Positions 53,261 through 61,120 of a stretch of DNA of 64,000 nucleotides are shown one piece after another. A program made the translations under genes and the position numbers. The stretch covers positions 19,679 through 83,678 of the forward strand of contig CAADHA010000029.1 in the NCBI GenBank assembly GCA_900696685.1, written 5' to 3'. The notes under the pieces are model-generated. The model was not told the origin of the DNA, made no database searches, and saw only the letters and a program-made list of their open reading frames with translations. Numbering within the stretch: the first letter of the stretch is position 1; every line of letters begins with the position of its first letter. This DNA comes from an uncultured Planctomycetota bacterium (GTDB lineage: Bacteria > Planctomycetota > Phycisphaerae > Phycisphaerales > UBA5793).

Positions 53261-54427
53261 GTGAAACGTGCCATCTTCCTTGATCGCGACAACACGATCA
53301 TCCACAACGACGGCGACCTCGGCAACCCCGACGAAGTCCGCCTTATCCGCGGCGCCGCGCACGCGGTCGGCTCGCTCCGCCAACTGGGCTATCGCATCAT
53401 CGTCGTGAGCAACCAGGCCGGCGTGGCGCGCGGCGTATTCACCGAACGCGACGTCGACGCCGTCCACGAGCGCATTGCGCAGATGGTCTACGACTCGGCA
53501 GGCGCGATCATCGACCGCTTCTACTACTGCCCGTTTCACCCCGATGGGACGGTGAAGGAGTACGCGCGCGAGCATCCATGGCGCAAACCTCAGCCGGGCA
53601 TGCTGCTTGAAGCGGCCCGCAGCCTCGACCTCGACCTGCACGAGTGCTGGATGGCAGGCGACCAGGAGCGCGACATCGAAGCAGGACGCGCCGCGGGCTG
53701 CCAGACGATCCTCATCACGCGCAAGACGAGCGTGACGACGCGCGCCGACTTCCAGGCGGAGTCCCTGGCCGAGGCTGCGGCGATCATCGCGCAGAACCGC
53801 GTGAGGACGCGATCAGCCCCGCCCGCGCCGCCGGTCGTCGTGACGTCGCGCCGGCCCGGCGAAGTGAAGGCAATCGCCGCGCCTGCCGCGGCGCGCGCCG
53901 AAGTCGACGTCGCAAACGCCCCCCAACCTCCAGCGGCCGCCGAACGCGAAGTCGAGATCAAGTCGCCTGACAAGGCAGCCGCTTCCGCCGCGGCAGCCGA
54001 GGAAAGGGTGCAGACCGAGTTCGAAACGGTCGAGGCCGCGCAGGCCTCTTCGGAAACGCAGCCGGTCGCCGATTCCGAGGAGGAGGACCAGCCGCAGCAC
54101 GCCGCAGCACGCCGCGATCCGCTTCGCCACATCCCCGTGCGACTACATGGGATCGAGCGCCCCCGCGCTTCGCGCGAAAGCGGCGACCCTGCGCCGACCG
54201 AACGCCTGCTCAACGACCTCCTCGGCGAGGTACGCTCCTGGCGTCAGTCGCAGCGGGAGTTCACGCCCGCGATGATGTTCGGCTCGCTGGCAACCTTGGC
54301 GCTGCTCATCGTCGGCGTGCTGCTCGGAGTGTACCTCGACGCCGCGACCGCCACGCCGTGGGTCGGCATCACCCTCCTCGCCCAACTCAGTGTCATCGCA
54401 TTCCTGCTGCTCAATCTGAAGCGGTGA
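53261..54427 (+). CDS. HisB/GmhB-type HAD phosphatase fused to a C-terminal membrane anchor
   Basis: Residues 1-175 are a HAD phosphatase of the D,D-heptose-1,7-bisphosphatase / histidinol-phosphatase type: FLDRDNTIIHNDG (nucleophile Asp and acid/base Asp), VVSNQAGVARG, WRKPQPGML and AGDQERDIEAG. In the zinc loop CPFHPDGT keeps Cys and His, but the later CxC is replaced by EHPW. Residues about 190-330 are a low-complexity Ala/Glu/Pro linker. The end has two membrane helices (FGSLATLALLIVGVLLGVYL, WVGITLLAQLSVIAFLLL). The GTG at 53261 fits the conserved N-terminus. Its 3' end overlaps the convergent gene by 17 bases. Confidence 0.82.
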   Translation: MKRAIFLDRDNTIIHNDGDLGNPDEVRLIRGAAHAVGSLRQLGYRIIVVSNQAGVARGVFTERDVDAVHERIAQMVYDSAGAIIDRFYYCPFHPDGTVKEYAREHPWRKPQPGMLLEAARSLDLDLHECWMAGDQERDIEAGRAAGCQTILITRKTSVTTRADFQAESLAEAAAIIAQNRVRTRSAPPAPPVVVTSRRPGEVKAIAAPAAARAEVDVANAPQPPAAAEREVEIKSPDKAAASAAAAEERVQTEFETVEAAQASSETQPVADSEEEDQPQHAAARRDPLRHIPVRLHGIERPRASRESGDPAPTERLLNDLLGEVRSWRQSQREFTPAMMFGSLATLALLIVGVLLGVYLDAATATPWVGITLLAQLSVIAFLLLNLKR

Positions 54428-55280
54428 CGGTCAAACCACCCGCAGGCCACGCGCGGCGCTGCTGCGCTGTGCGCTCACCGGCATCGACGACCGGCCGACT
54501 CACAACACCATCACTCCAGACGCGCACAAGGAGCGGCTGACCCGCCAGCGGATCGTTCACCAGCAGCGTTGCGACATCGCCGATGATCCGCCCCATCGCA
54601 TCCATCTGCCGGTACACCTGCCGCGGCGATTCGACGTACCTCGTCTTCACCGGCGCGAGGGCCTCGGCCAGCACCGGCAGCGCCTCCCGGAACGCCTCCG
54701 CGGCGTTGAGGCGCTTGCGCCGCCACGCGCGCGGCGTGCAGCCGATCAGAAAGCCCATGATCTCTCCCGGCGCCAGGAGCGTGCCGGGCAGGGCGAGGTG
54801 AATCTCGCCGCTCAACGCACCGCGATCGATCGCGCTGAGTGCGGCCGCACACTCGGGCATCGCGCGACATTCATCGGGAGCAAACGGCCCGCCGTGGAGC
54901 GCATCAAGCACGAGCAGTTCGACCGCGCTGCCGAGCGTCGCCGCGCGCAGCGCCGAGGCCGCATCGGCCACGAGGTCGAGAAGCAGTTCAGGCATCGGCT
55001 CGCCGCGCCACGCACTATTGAGAGTCCCCGACTCCCGGCGAATCAGAATCTCAGCACGATCGAGGCCGAGCGCCCGCTCATCCTCCGGCAGGTCGTCGAG
55101 CTGCCTCAGGGCGAAGGAGACAGCCTGGAGGGTGATGACCGGAGCCACCGCCTGCCTCCACCGCCCCCCATCTCCCTCTGTGGGAAGGGCGACGGATGCG
55201 CGGGCGAAGTCGAGCCATCGGCCCAGCAGAGCCGTCCAGGTCATCGCCTCCACGCGGAGAGGTTCACTCGCCGGTTGCAC
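54411..55280 (-). CDS. Conserved-looking protein of unknown function
   Basis: The 289-residue protein is largely helical and soluble, with regularly spaced leucine and alanine positions and no signal or membrane segment. Distinct stretches are LQAVSFALRQLDDLPEDERALGLDRAEILIR, AAALSAIDRGALSGEIHLA and RRKRLNAAEAFREALPVLAEALAP. I do not recognise the family. An in-frame ATG at codon 13 (WTALLGRWLDFAR) is an alternative start. It is convergent with the HAD phosphatase gene and overlaps it by 17 bases. Confidence 0.6.
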   Translation of the reverse strand: MQPASEPLRVEAMTWTALLGRWLDFARASVALPTEGDGGRWRQAVAPVITLQAVSFALRQLDDLPEDERALGLDRAEILIRRESGTLNSAWRGEPMPELLLDLVADAASALRAATLGSAVELLVLDALHGGPFAPDECRAMPECAAALSAIDRGALSGEIHLALPGTLLAPGEIMGFLIGCTPRAWRRKRLNAAEAFREALPVLAEALAPVKTRYVESPRQVYRQMDAMGRIIGDVATLLVNDPLAGQPLLVRVWSDGVVSRPVVDAGERTAQQRRAWPAGGLTVTASD

Positions 55281-55489
55281 CGCAAAGTCTAGGGCGGGCT
55301 GCTGTGCTTCCTTCGCCGGCAGGGGCTGCGTGCGTCCGCCGCCTCAGGGAAAAACCTCAAATGTTTGGCCGCCGGGACTTGACAATGCCGGTCGAAACCG
55401 CACACTCATGGTGTTGCGAGGGTCTGTCCGGCCCCCTGCCGAATGGGTCGCGTCGATCCGCGGCACTCGCCGCGCAAGGAGTTGAGAGC

Positions 55490-56416
55490 ATGAAGAACCG
55501 CGTCATCGCGTCATCGCGTCATCGCGTCATCGCGTCATCGCGTCATCGCGTCATCGCGTCATCGCGTCATCGCGTCATCGCGTCATCGCGTCATCGCCAT
55601 TGTAAAGCGTTCACGCTCGTGGAGCTGCTTGTGGTGATCTCGGTAATCGCCCTGCTCATCGGTTTGCTCCTTCCGTCGTTGAGCAGAGCCAGATACTCCG
55701 CGAAGGAGACCAAGTGCCTCTCTCAATTGCGCCAGATCGGCCAGGCGCAGTACGCCTACTCGACCTTTTACAGAGACTTCTTTGCGCCGGGCTACCTCAC
55801 GAACAACCGAAGCGATCTGCTCAACCATTCGTGGTATCGAGGCCTGAAGCAGTTCTGCTCCGCGACGGAGTTCATGTGGCAATGCGACATTGCGCCCAAG
55901 CGCTACGAGAGCTTTTCCGGCTTTAGCGACATTGTGCCGGGCTTTGAGCAACTTCGCTGGAAGGACGTGAGTTACGGTCTGCCCGTGTACGCCTTCGGGC
56001 GCAACTACTACGCGCAGGACACGCCCGCCGGTGCGATGGGTCTGAGCCATGAGCCGGGCCTGAACTACGGCGCGCCTTCCGAGGGACGCAACATGTCGCC
56101 GTGCCGCTCCGACATGGTGAAGATGCCCGAGACGTTCGCCATGGCCGGCGACATGAACAACATTGGAATCAATACCCGACGCGAGGCCGATGTCCGTCGA
56201 ATCGGATTCCACGGCTGCTACTTCACCGAGTGTCAGAACTCCGCCCACGGCAATGTACCGCCCGGACAGGAAATGCGCCCGGGAGACACCGCGACCAACC
56301 AGTGGGTCTTCGCGGACGGTCACGCGAAGAAGATGACCTACCTCCAGGTGATCGAGACGCGCGGAAAGATGTTCCGACGCGATGGAGGCTGGAGCGCGTC
56401 TGCGCGCGGCCCCTGA
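55490..56416 (+). CDS. H-X9-DG-like prepilin with an eight-base tandem repeat in its leader
   Basis: The 308-residue protein has an unusual leader made of repeats of RVIASSRH, then [25 protein letters not shown] with Glu at +5. The stalk KETKCLSQLRQIGQAQYAYST is typical of planctomycete prepilin-like proteins. The C-terminal part includes RNMSPCRSDMVKMPETFAMAGD and NQWVFADGHAKKM, a DGH end like the H-X9-DG group. AAGGAG lies 7 bases before the ATG at 55490. The leader DNA is the 12-unit repeat at 55501-55596; gain or loss of one unit shifts the frame. Confidence 0.85.
   Translation: MKNRVIASSRHRVIASSRHRVIASSRHRVIASSRHRHCKAFTLVELLVVISVIALLIGLLLPSLSRARYSAKETKCLSQLRQIGQAQYAYSTFYRDFFAPGYLTNNRSDLLNHSWYRGLKQFCSATEFMWQCDIAPKRYESFSGFSDIVPGFEQLRWKDVSYGLPVYAFGRNYYAQDTPAGAMGLSHEPGLNYGAPSEGRNMSPCRSDMVKMPETFAMAGDMNNIGINTRREADVRRIGFHGCYFTECQNSAHGNVPPGQEMRPGDTATNQWVFADGHAKKMTYLQVIETRGKMFRRDGGWSASARGP
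55501..55596 (+). repeat. Tandem repeat: 12 perfect copies of CGTCATCG
   Basis: Twelve perfect 8-base units lie within codons 5-36 of the prepilin gene. Three units make eight codons (RVIASSRH). Twelve units keep the frame; a change by one or two units would put the mature prepilin out of frame. Confidence 0.97.
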
Positions 56417-56425
56417 TCCGCCTTC

Positions 56426-57694
56426 TTACCGGTCCACCTGCCCCATCACGATGTCGATGGAGCCGATGATCGCCGGCACATCCGCCAGCAGCACGTTGCG
56501 GCACAGTTCCGGCAGGACGCTCAGGTTGCAGAACGCTCCGCTGCGCGCCTTGACGCGGTACGGCAGCGTCTGCCCCTGGCTCTCGACAAAGAAGCCCAGC
56601 ACGCCGCGCGGGTTGTCCATCTCAACGTAGACCTCGCCGGCATCGGGCTTGAAGTTCTTGGGCAACTTGACGCGGTGGCGGCCTCCGGTGGCGCTGTCAT
56701 CGCTCGGGTCGGGGATCATCTTCAGGCACTGGCGGATGATCTTCACCGACTCCTTCATCTCAAGCATGCGCACCCAGTAGCGGTCCCAGCAGTCCCCCAC
56801 CGTGCCGAAGCGGCCCGTGCCGACGCAGATGTTGAAATCCAGTTCGGGATAGACGGAAAACGGCTTGTCGCGCCGCAGGTCATAGGGAATGCCGCTGCCG
56901 CGGATCACCGGGCCCGTGCAGGCCCAGGCGATCGCCTGCTCCTTGCTCAGCACTCCCACGTTGCCCGTGCGGATGGTGAAGATGCGGTTGTAGGACAGGA
57001 GGTCGTTGTACTCGTCGATCTTGGGCTCAAAGTAATTGAGGAACTCGCCGACCTTGTCGAGCCAGCCGTCCGGCACATCGTGCGTCAATCCGCCGATGGT
57101 GTAGTAGGAATACGTCAGCCGCGCGCCGCAGACCATCTCGAAGAGATCGAGAATGTACTCGCGCTCCCGGAAGGCGTAGAGGAAGGGCGTAAAGGCGCCC
57201 ATGTCAAGGCCGTAGGTGCCGAAGGAGACAAGGTGGCTGGCGATGCGCTGAAGTTCGCCGACGATGACGCGGAGAAACTCGGCCCGGCGCGGCACCTCGA
57301 TTTCGGCCAGTCGCTCGACGGCGAGGCAGAAGGCCCAGTTCTCATTCATCCCCGCGACGTAATCCATGCGGTCCGTGTAGGGGATGTACTTGTAGTACGG
57401 AATGCTCTCGCCGATCTTCTCGGCGCAGCGGTGCAGGTACCCCAGGTGCGGGACGGCTTCGAGGACCAGTTCACCGTCGGTGCGAAGAACGACGCGGAGC
57501 ACGCCGTGCGTGGCCGGATGCTGCGGCCCCATGTTGACGAGCATTTCCTCTGTCTGGACGTCCTCGAGTTCGATGCCCGAAGGCGCGACCTGCGTCTGAG
57601 GCTCAAGGCCGTCGCGGCCCGGCCCCTCGGTCTCGCCGTCGAAGTCCGTCGTACGGGGAATCCGGAAGTCGATCTCGCGCTCAGTGATGCTCAT
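56426..57694 (-). CDS. nuoD: NADH-quinone oxidoreductase subunit D
   Basis: NuoD is the 49-kDa-type subunit of complex I beside the quinone site. The 422-residue protein has the family motifs NMGPQHPATHGVLRVVLRTDG, HLGYLHRCAEKIGE, YTDRMDYVAGMNEN, RAEFLRVIVGELQRI, and a C-terminal EVYVEMDNPRGVLGFFVES, with the ADVPAIIGSIDIVMGQVDR ending that is typical of NuoD. Length is normal apart from a 45-residue N-terminal extension. No other nuo gene is adjacent; nuoH lies 17 kb away on the plus strand. The 3' end is nine bases from the convergent prepilin gene. Confidence 0.95.
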   Translation of the reverse strand: MSITEREIDFRIPRTTDFDGETEGPGRDGLEPQTQVAPSGIELEDVQTEEMLVNMGPQHPATHGVLRVVLRTDGELVLEAVPHLGYLHRCAEKIGESIPYYKYIPYTDRMDYVAGMNENWAFCLAVERLAEIEVPRRAEFLRVIVGELQRIASHLVSFGTYGLDMGAFTPFLYAFREREYILDLFEMVCGARLTYSYYTIGGLTHDVPDGWLDKVGEFLNYFEPKIDEYNDLLSYNRIFTIRTGNVGVLSKEQAIAWACTGPVIRGSGIPYDLRRDKPFSVYPELDFNICVGTGRFGTVGDCWDRYWVRMLEMKESVKIIRQCLKMIPDPSDDSATGGRHRVKLPKNFKPDAGEVYVEMDNPRGVLGFFVESQGQTLPYRVKARSGAFCNLSVLPELCRNVLLADVPAIIGSIDIVMGQVDR

Positions 57695-57884
57695 GATGCT
57701 CCGCAGCCCTCGAATCGTTGTGACGCGATGCTAGGGCGTCGAGGCGGAAATGACCATCCGGATGTGGCGCAACGCGTGGAGTGCGTGAACCTGGCGCCGC
57801 GGTCCGCGGCGGGGCGGCTGAGTTGCGGCATTCTCCCATCGTGCCGCGCGCGTCTTTCGCGCCCGCAAGCCTCCAAATGGGCGC

Positions 57885-57977
57885 AAACAAAAGGGACAGG
57901 TACATTTTATCTCTTTGAAAATCAATAACTTACAGGTGATTCCGGCCTGAAAATAAATGTACCTGTCCCATTTGTTC
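57885..57977. repeat. Small palindromic element with 15-bp perfect terminal repeats
   Basis: GGGACAGGTACATTT (57893-57907) recurs inverted at 57955-57969; the arms extend imperfectly outward (CAAAACAAA / ATTTGTT-like). The middle of about 47 bases is AT-rich relative to the region. It resembles a MITE or a REP-like repeat mobilised by tyrosine-type (RAYT/IS200-like) transposases; no transposase is nearby. The remaining part of 57695-58081 holds nothing I can assign. Confidence 0.7.
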
Positions 57978-58081
57978 TTCGGCCGGCGCAAGACGACGGG
58001 CCGGCCTGGAAGTGAACGACGCGCCCCGGATGGTCCGAGGCGCGTCGCGCGGGAGGCGTCATCGATCGAGAAGGCCGCGAG

Positions 58082-58723
58082 TCAGCAGGCGCGGCGCCGC
58101 CGGCTGCTGACAGCAATCGCGCCCAGGCCGAGCAGGAAGACCGACCCGGGAACCGGCACAGGAACTTTGTCCGAGCCCCCGTCCTCAAAGCCGCGGAAGC
58201 GGACGAGGAAGTTGAACTCGTTGGGGCCCGAGATGAAACTGGATGCGCTCAGGACCGAGGCGAAGGGCGAGTCAACGAGGAACTCGAGGATGCCCGTCTG
58301 GCCGACGGGGATGCCGCCATCCGGACTGCCGCCGCCTTGGAACGTGCCGCCGAGACCTGCGCCGGCGTCGAAGAGCCCGTAGGGTGCGCCACTGATCCCC
58401 GGCCCTGCGATCGTGACGAAGTCCGGGTAGGTGCTGAAGACCAGCGAGGCGGTGTCGGTCCCGCTGCGCTGCGGCGCGCCGATGTTGAAGAGCAGTGCGG
58501 TGATGAACCCGCCGTTGGAAGGCTCGCTTGTGTTCGTCAGAGAGATGATGAGTTGTCCGCTGTCGCCGGAAAGGAAGTTGTACTCGATCGTGCCTGAGAA
58601 GTTGCCCAGGCCGTGTTCGCTGTTTCCCATATCGGCGGCGATGTTGATGATGTCGGCGGACGCAGCCCCTCCGACGGCGAGAACGGCGACGGCGGCTGCG
58701 GCGCGAAACACGTGCATGGACAT
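58082..58723 (-). CDS. Secreted PEP-CTERM-like protein
   Basis: The 213-residue protein has a signal peptide (VFRAAAAVAVLAVGGAASA), a beta-rich central domain (GTIEYNFLSGDSGQLIISLTN, GFITALLFNIGAPQ) and a C-terminal tail VPVPGSVFLLGLGAIAVSS followed by an Arg-rich end, the PEP-CTERM-like arrangement of Pro motif, helix and basic end. Exosortase-type systems cleave and sort such proteins; no exosortase gene is in the window. The ligand or function is unknown. Confidence 0.82.
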   Translation of the reverse strand: MSMHVFRAAAAVAVLAVGGAASADIINIAADMGNSEHGLGNFSGTIEYNFLSGDSGQLIISLTNTSEPSNGGFITALLFNIGAPQRSGTDTASLVFSTYPDFVTIAGPGISGAPYGLFDAGAGLGGTFQGGGSPDGGIPVGQTGILEFLVDSPFASVLSASSFISGPNEFNFLVRFRGFEDGGSDKVPVPVPGSVFLLGLGAIAVSSRRRRAC

Positions 58724-58978
58724 GTGGATTTTCCTTCTCCTCTGGTGTTGCTGCTGTGGGTTGTGGCTGAGATCAGCCGTGTGATCGTGCCCCGACGCCT
58801 GGCCTGCGTTCGGTTCGATCGTGCCAATCGAGTCCGGGTATGCAGGAGTCTGCTCGCGTCGGGGCGGCCCAAGTGTGCCATATCTTCGCGGAAAGTCAAG
58901 TCACAGCGCGTCCAGAATTGAGCGAAGACAGTAATTCCCTGAGCCGATAACGCCCGCAGGCCTGAACGGCGTCAAATG

Positions 58979-59012
58979 AGAGAGACGGGCGGGAAGGCCC
59001 GCCCGTCTCTCT
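58979..59012 (-). terminator. Hairpin after the secreted protein gene at 59038-59913
   Basis: A perfect 15-bp stem (AGAGAGACGGGCGGG) with a 4-base loop lies 26 bases downstream of the minus-strand stop. Only a short T-stretch (CATTTG) follows. It sits in the 314-base gap 58724-59037, in which I see no gene. Confidence 0.75.
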
Positions 59013-59037
59013 GTTGTCACGCGAATCGTCCGGATCG

Positions 59038-59913
59038 TCAGATCGGAGCGACGTTGCTTGTGGCGCAGGATGGCACCGTGATGAGCTGGATGAACCCGCC
59101 GCAGGCGCCCGGCCCTGCCTGGCCGTTGACCTGGCCCGTTCCGTTGGGACCGGTGGGGATCGTGTTCACGAGCTGGATGTTCTGTGAACTCAGACCGAGC
59201 TGCGTTCCCTGGCAGACGCCGCCGGGAATGATAAAGTTGCCCTGGCTGGAGGCAAAGACAATGCCCTGCTGACGGTTGGGCTCAGCGCCGGTCCAGGCAA
59301 TCGTCTTGGTCCCGGGGCAGGGACCTGAGGTTGCGCACGTGTAGCGGGACTGGCCGGTTCCATGCTGCATGTTGTCCAGGGCGATGGCGTTGAGCGCCAA
59401 CTCGTCGTGGGTGTCGCGGACCTGGGCGTTCTGGTAGGAGCCGATGACCAGTTCATCGAAGACGCCCTCGAAGCCGATGAGCGTGCCGCCCTGCACGTCG
59501 GCGTCGAAATGGGCGATCAGGTTGCCGTTGTTGTACGCGCTGGCCCACATGAAGATCGTGCAGCCCCCAAAGCCGTGGGACACCTGCGTCTCCAGAATCG
59601 CGAAGTCTCCGCCATTGACCTTGGTGACGTTGATCCGCTCGCCGACGCCGCCGTTCGGGTAGTAGACGTTCGGGTTGTTGAAGCCGCAGGGAGTGAAAAC
59701 GAACGCGAAGTCGTTCACGTGGACGCGCAGGCCGGCGGACTGGTAGTTCACCAGTGTCTGGCCGTTCTGCGTGATGTCGCTGAACGGCAGCGAGCCGTCC
59801 GAATTGACGATTCGGCTTGTGCCCGTGTAGAACGTGACCTGCCCTTGAGCGGCCAGAGCGACAGCGAACACGGCACCTCCGGAAACGATGAGACGGGAAA
59901 CAGTCGATCGCAT
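59038..59913 (-). CDS. Secreted protein with the shared four-cysteine C-terminal domain
   Basis: The 291-residue protein has a signal peptide (LIVSGGAVFAVALAAQGQ). Residues about 25-190 are a beta-rich domain (NDFAFVFTPCGFNNPNVYYP, GGTLIGFEGVFDELVIGSYQ) of unknown type. The last 95 residues (59041-59325) are the fourth copy in this window of the CPG / CQGTQ / ACGGF / CATSNVA domain, here ending NVAPI. The gene lies 14 kb from the duplicated pair, so the domain is not confined to one locus. Confidence 0.82.
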   Translation of the reverse strand: MRSTVSRLIVSGGAVFAVALAAQGQVTFYTGTSRIVNSDGSLPFSDITQNGQTLVNYQSAGLRVHVNDFAFVFTPCGFNNPNVYYPNGGVGERINVTKVNGGDFAILETQVSHGFGGCTIFMWASAYNNGNLIAHFDADVQGGTLIGFEGVFDELVIGSYQNAQVRDTHDELALNAIALDNMQHGTGQSRYTCATSGPCPGTKTIAWTGAEPNRQQGIVFASSQGNFIIPGGVCQGTQLGLSSQNIQLVNTIPTGPNGTGQVNGQAGPGACGGFIQLITVPSCATSNVAPI

Positions 59914-60166
59914 GGTCCTTCTCCTTCAATCTGGGACTGTAGGAATCACTTGCCGGCGCCGGGCGCCACAACCTGCCCCCGACACTTCGCCGACCATCTT
60001 CTAGGTGTCAGTTATACCCGCCGCCGGCGGATGAAGCGCACATTTTCCGCCTCGTGCGTGAAAATAGTCGCTGGAACGACTCGAACCGGCTCACTATCAT
60101 CCCTTTTACCACAGGCCACCAACCGCCCGTTCGGGTGATCCGCCACAATCGGAGGCTCCGCCGATC

Positions 60167-60400
60167 ATGATCGAAGCGCTCAAGGATGATGAACTGGTCC
60201 GCCGCGTCGGAGGCAAGTTCCGCCTCGCCTCCATGATTCAGCGCCGATGGGGACAACTCATGGATGGCGCCCGGCCCCTCGTCGAGCGCGGCGGCCGGAC
60301 CGACCTTGAACTGGTGATCGAGGAAGTCCGGCGGGGTTTACTCTCCTACGAACAAGAGCCGACGGCACGGACCTCGTCGGAGCCGGCCGAAGTCCTCTGA
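60167..60400 (+). CDS. rpoZ: DNA-directed RNA polymerase omega subunit
   Basis: The 77-residue protein matches RpoZ: VRRVGGKFRLASMIQRRWGQ, then LVERGGRTDLELVIEEVRRGLLSYE. Omega helps assembly and stability of RNA polymerase. The gene precedes coaC on the same strand by 56 bases, matching the frequent rpoZ-coaBC neighbourhood. It is short but of normal length for the family in this phylum. Confidence 0.88.
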   Translation: MIEALKDDELVRRVGGKFRLASMIQRRWGQLMDGARPLVERGGRTDLELVIEEVRRGLLSYEQEPTARTSSEPAEVL

Positions 60401-60456
60401 GCCGGCGCCGGCGACCGGATTTGACCGTCGCTTGCCCCGGCTTCCGCCGGTGATCC

Positions 60457-61059
60457 ATGTCCGATGCCGCCAGTCCAACCCGCCGCGACGATGCCGCCCT
60501 TGCAGCGCGCGGCCGCAGGATCCTCGTCGGCCTGAGCGGCGGGATCGCATGCTACAAGTCTGCGTTCGTGGTCAGCCGCCTCGTCCAGGCCGGGGCCGAA
60601 GTTACTGTTCTCATGACGGAGGCCTCGACGCGATTCGTGACTCCCCTGACCTTCCAGGCCCTCTCGGGCCGGCCGGTGTACACGAGCCAGTGGGAGCACC
60701 TCGAATCGCTTGACCCGCAGCACATCACCCTCGCGCGCAGCGCCGACCTGCTGCTCATCGCGCCATGCACGATGGACATGATGGCCAAACTCGCGATCGG
60801 CCGCACCGATGATGTCGTGTCGCTTGTCGCGTCGGCGATCGACCGGAGGAAGCAACCCTGCCTGCTGGCGCCCTCAATGAACGCGGTGATGTGGAGCCAG
60901 CCGGCGACGCAGCGGGCGCTGGCGCAACTGCGGGAGGACGGCTTCACCATCGTCGGCCCCGACAGCGGCTGGCAGGCTTGCCGCACCGAAGGCCCCGGCC
61001 GCATGAGTGAGCCGGAGGCAATCCTCGCCGCTGTCGCCGCCGCACTCGTTTGCAGGTAG
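60457..61059 (+). CDS. coaC: Phosphopantothenoylcysteine decarboxylase (CoaC domain only)
   Basis: The 200-residue flavoprotein decarboxylates 4'-phospho-N-pantothenoylcysteine in coenzyme A synthesis. Motifs: LVGLSGGIACYKSAFVV, active-site His in DPQHITLARSAD, LLIAPCTMDMMAKLAIG, PSMNAVMW (substrate clamp) and SGWQACRTEGPGRMSEPEAI. The synthetase (CoaB) domain normally fused in bacteria is absent, so the gene is a stand-alone CoaC. It follows rpoZ. Confidence 0.93.
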   Translation: MSDAASPTRRDDAALAARGRRILVGLSGGIACYKSAFVVSRLVQAGAEVTVLMTEASTRFVTPLTFQALSGRPVYTSQWEHLESLDPQHITLARSADLLLIAPCTMDMMAKLAIGRTDDVVSLVASAIDRRKQPCLLAPSMNAVMWSQPATQRALAQLREDGFTIVGPDSGWQACRTEGPGRMSEPEAILAAVAAALVCR

Positions 61060-61120
61060 GACGTTGCGATGGCAAGCGGCAACGTTCGGAATCCACCGCA
61101 GCGGAAATCGGAGGAGTGTG

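Noticed and set aside
55379..55406. Possible sigma-70 promoter (TTGACA with 16-base spacing to CACACT) before the repeat-bearing prepilin gene
   Set aside because: The -35 box is perfect, but the -10 match is poor and promoter consensus in this phylum is uncertain.
55501..55596. Tandem repeat considered as a CRISPR array
   Set aside because: The 8-base units abut with no spacers and lie within a coding sequence; no cas genes are present.
60008..60256. Minus-strand 82-codon frame opposite the rpoZ start
   Set aside because: It overlaps rpoZ and has no recognisable features.
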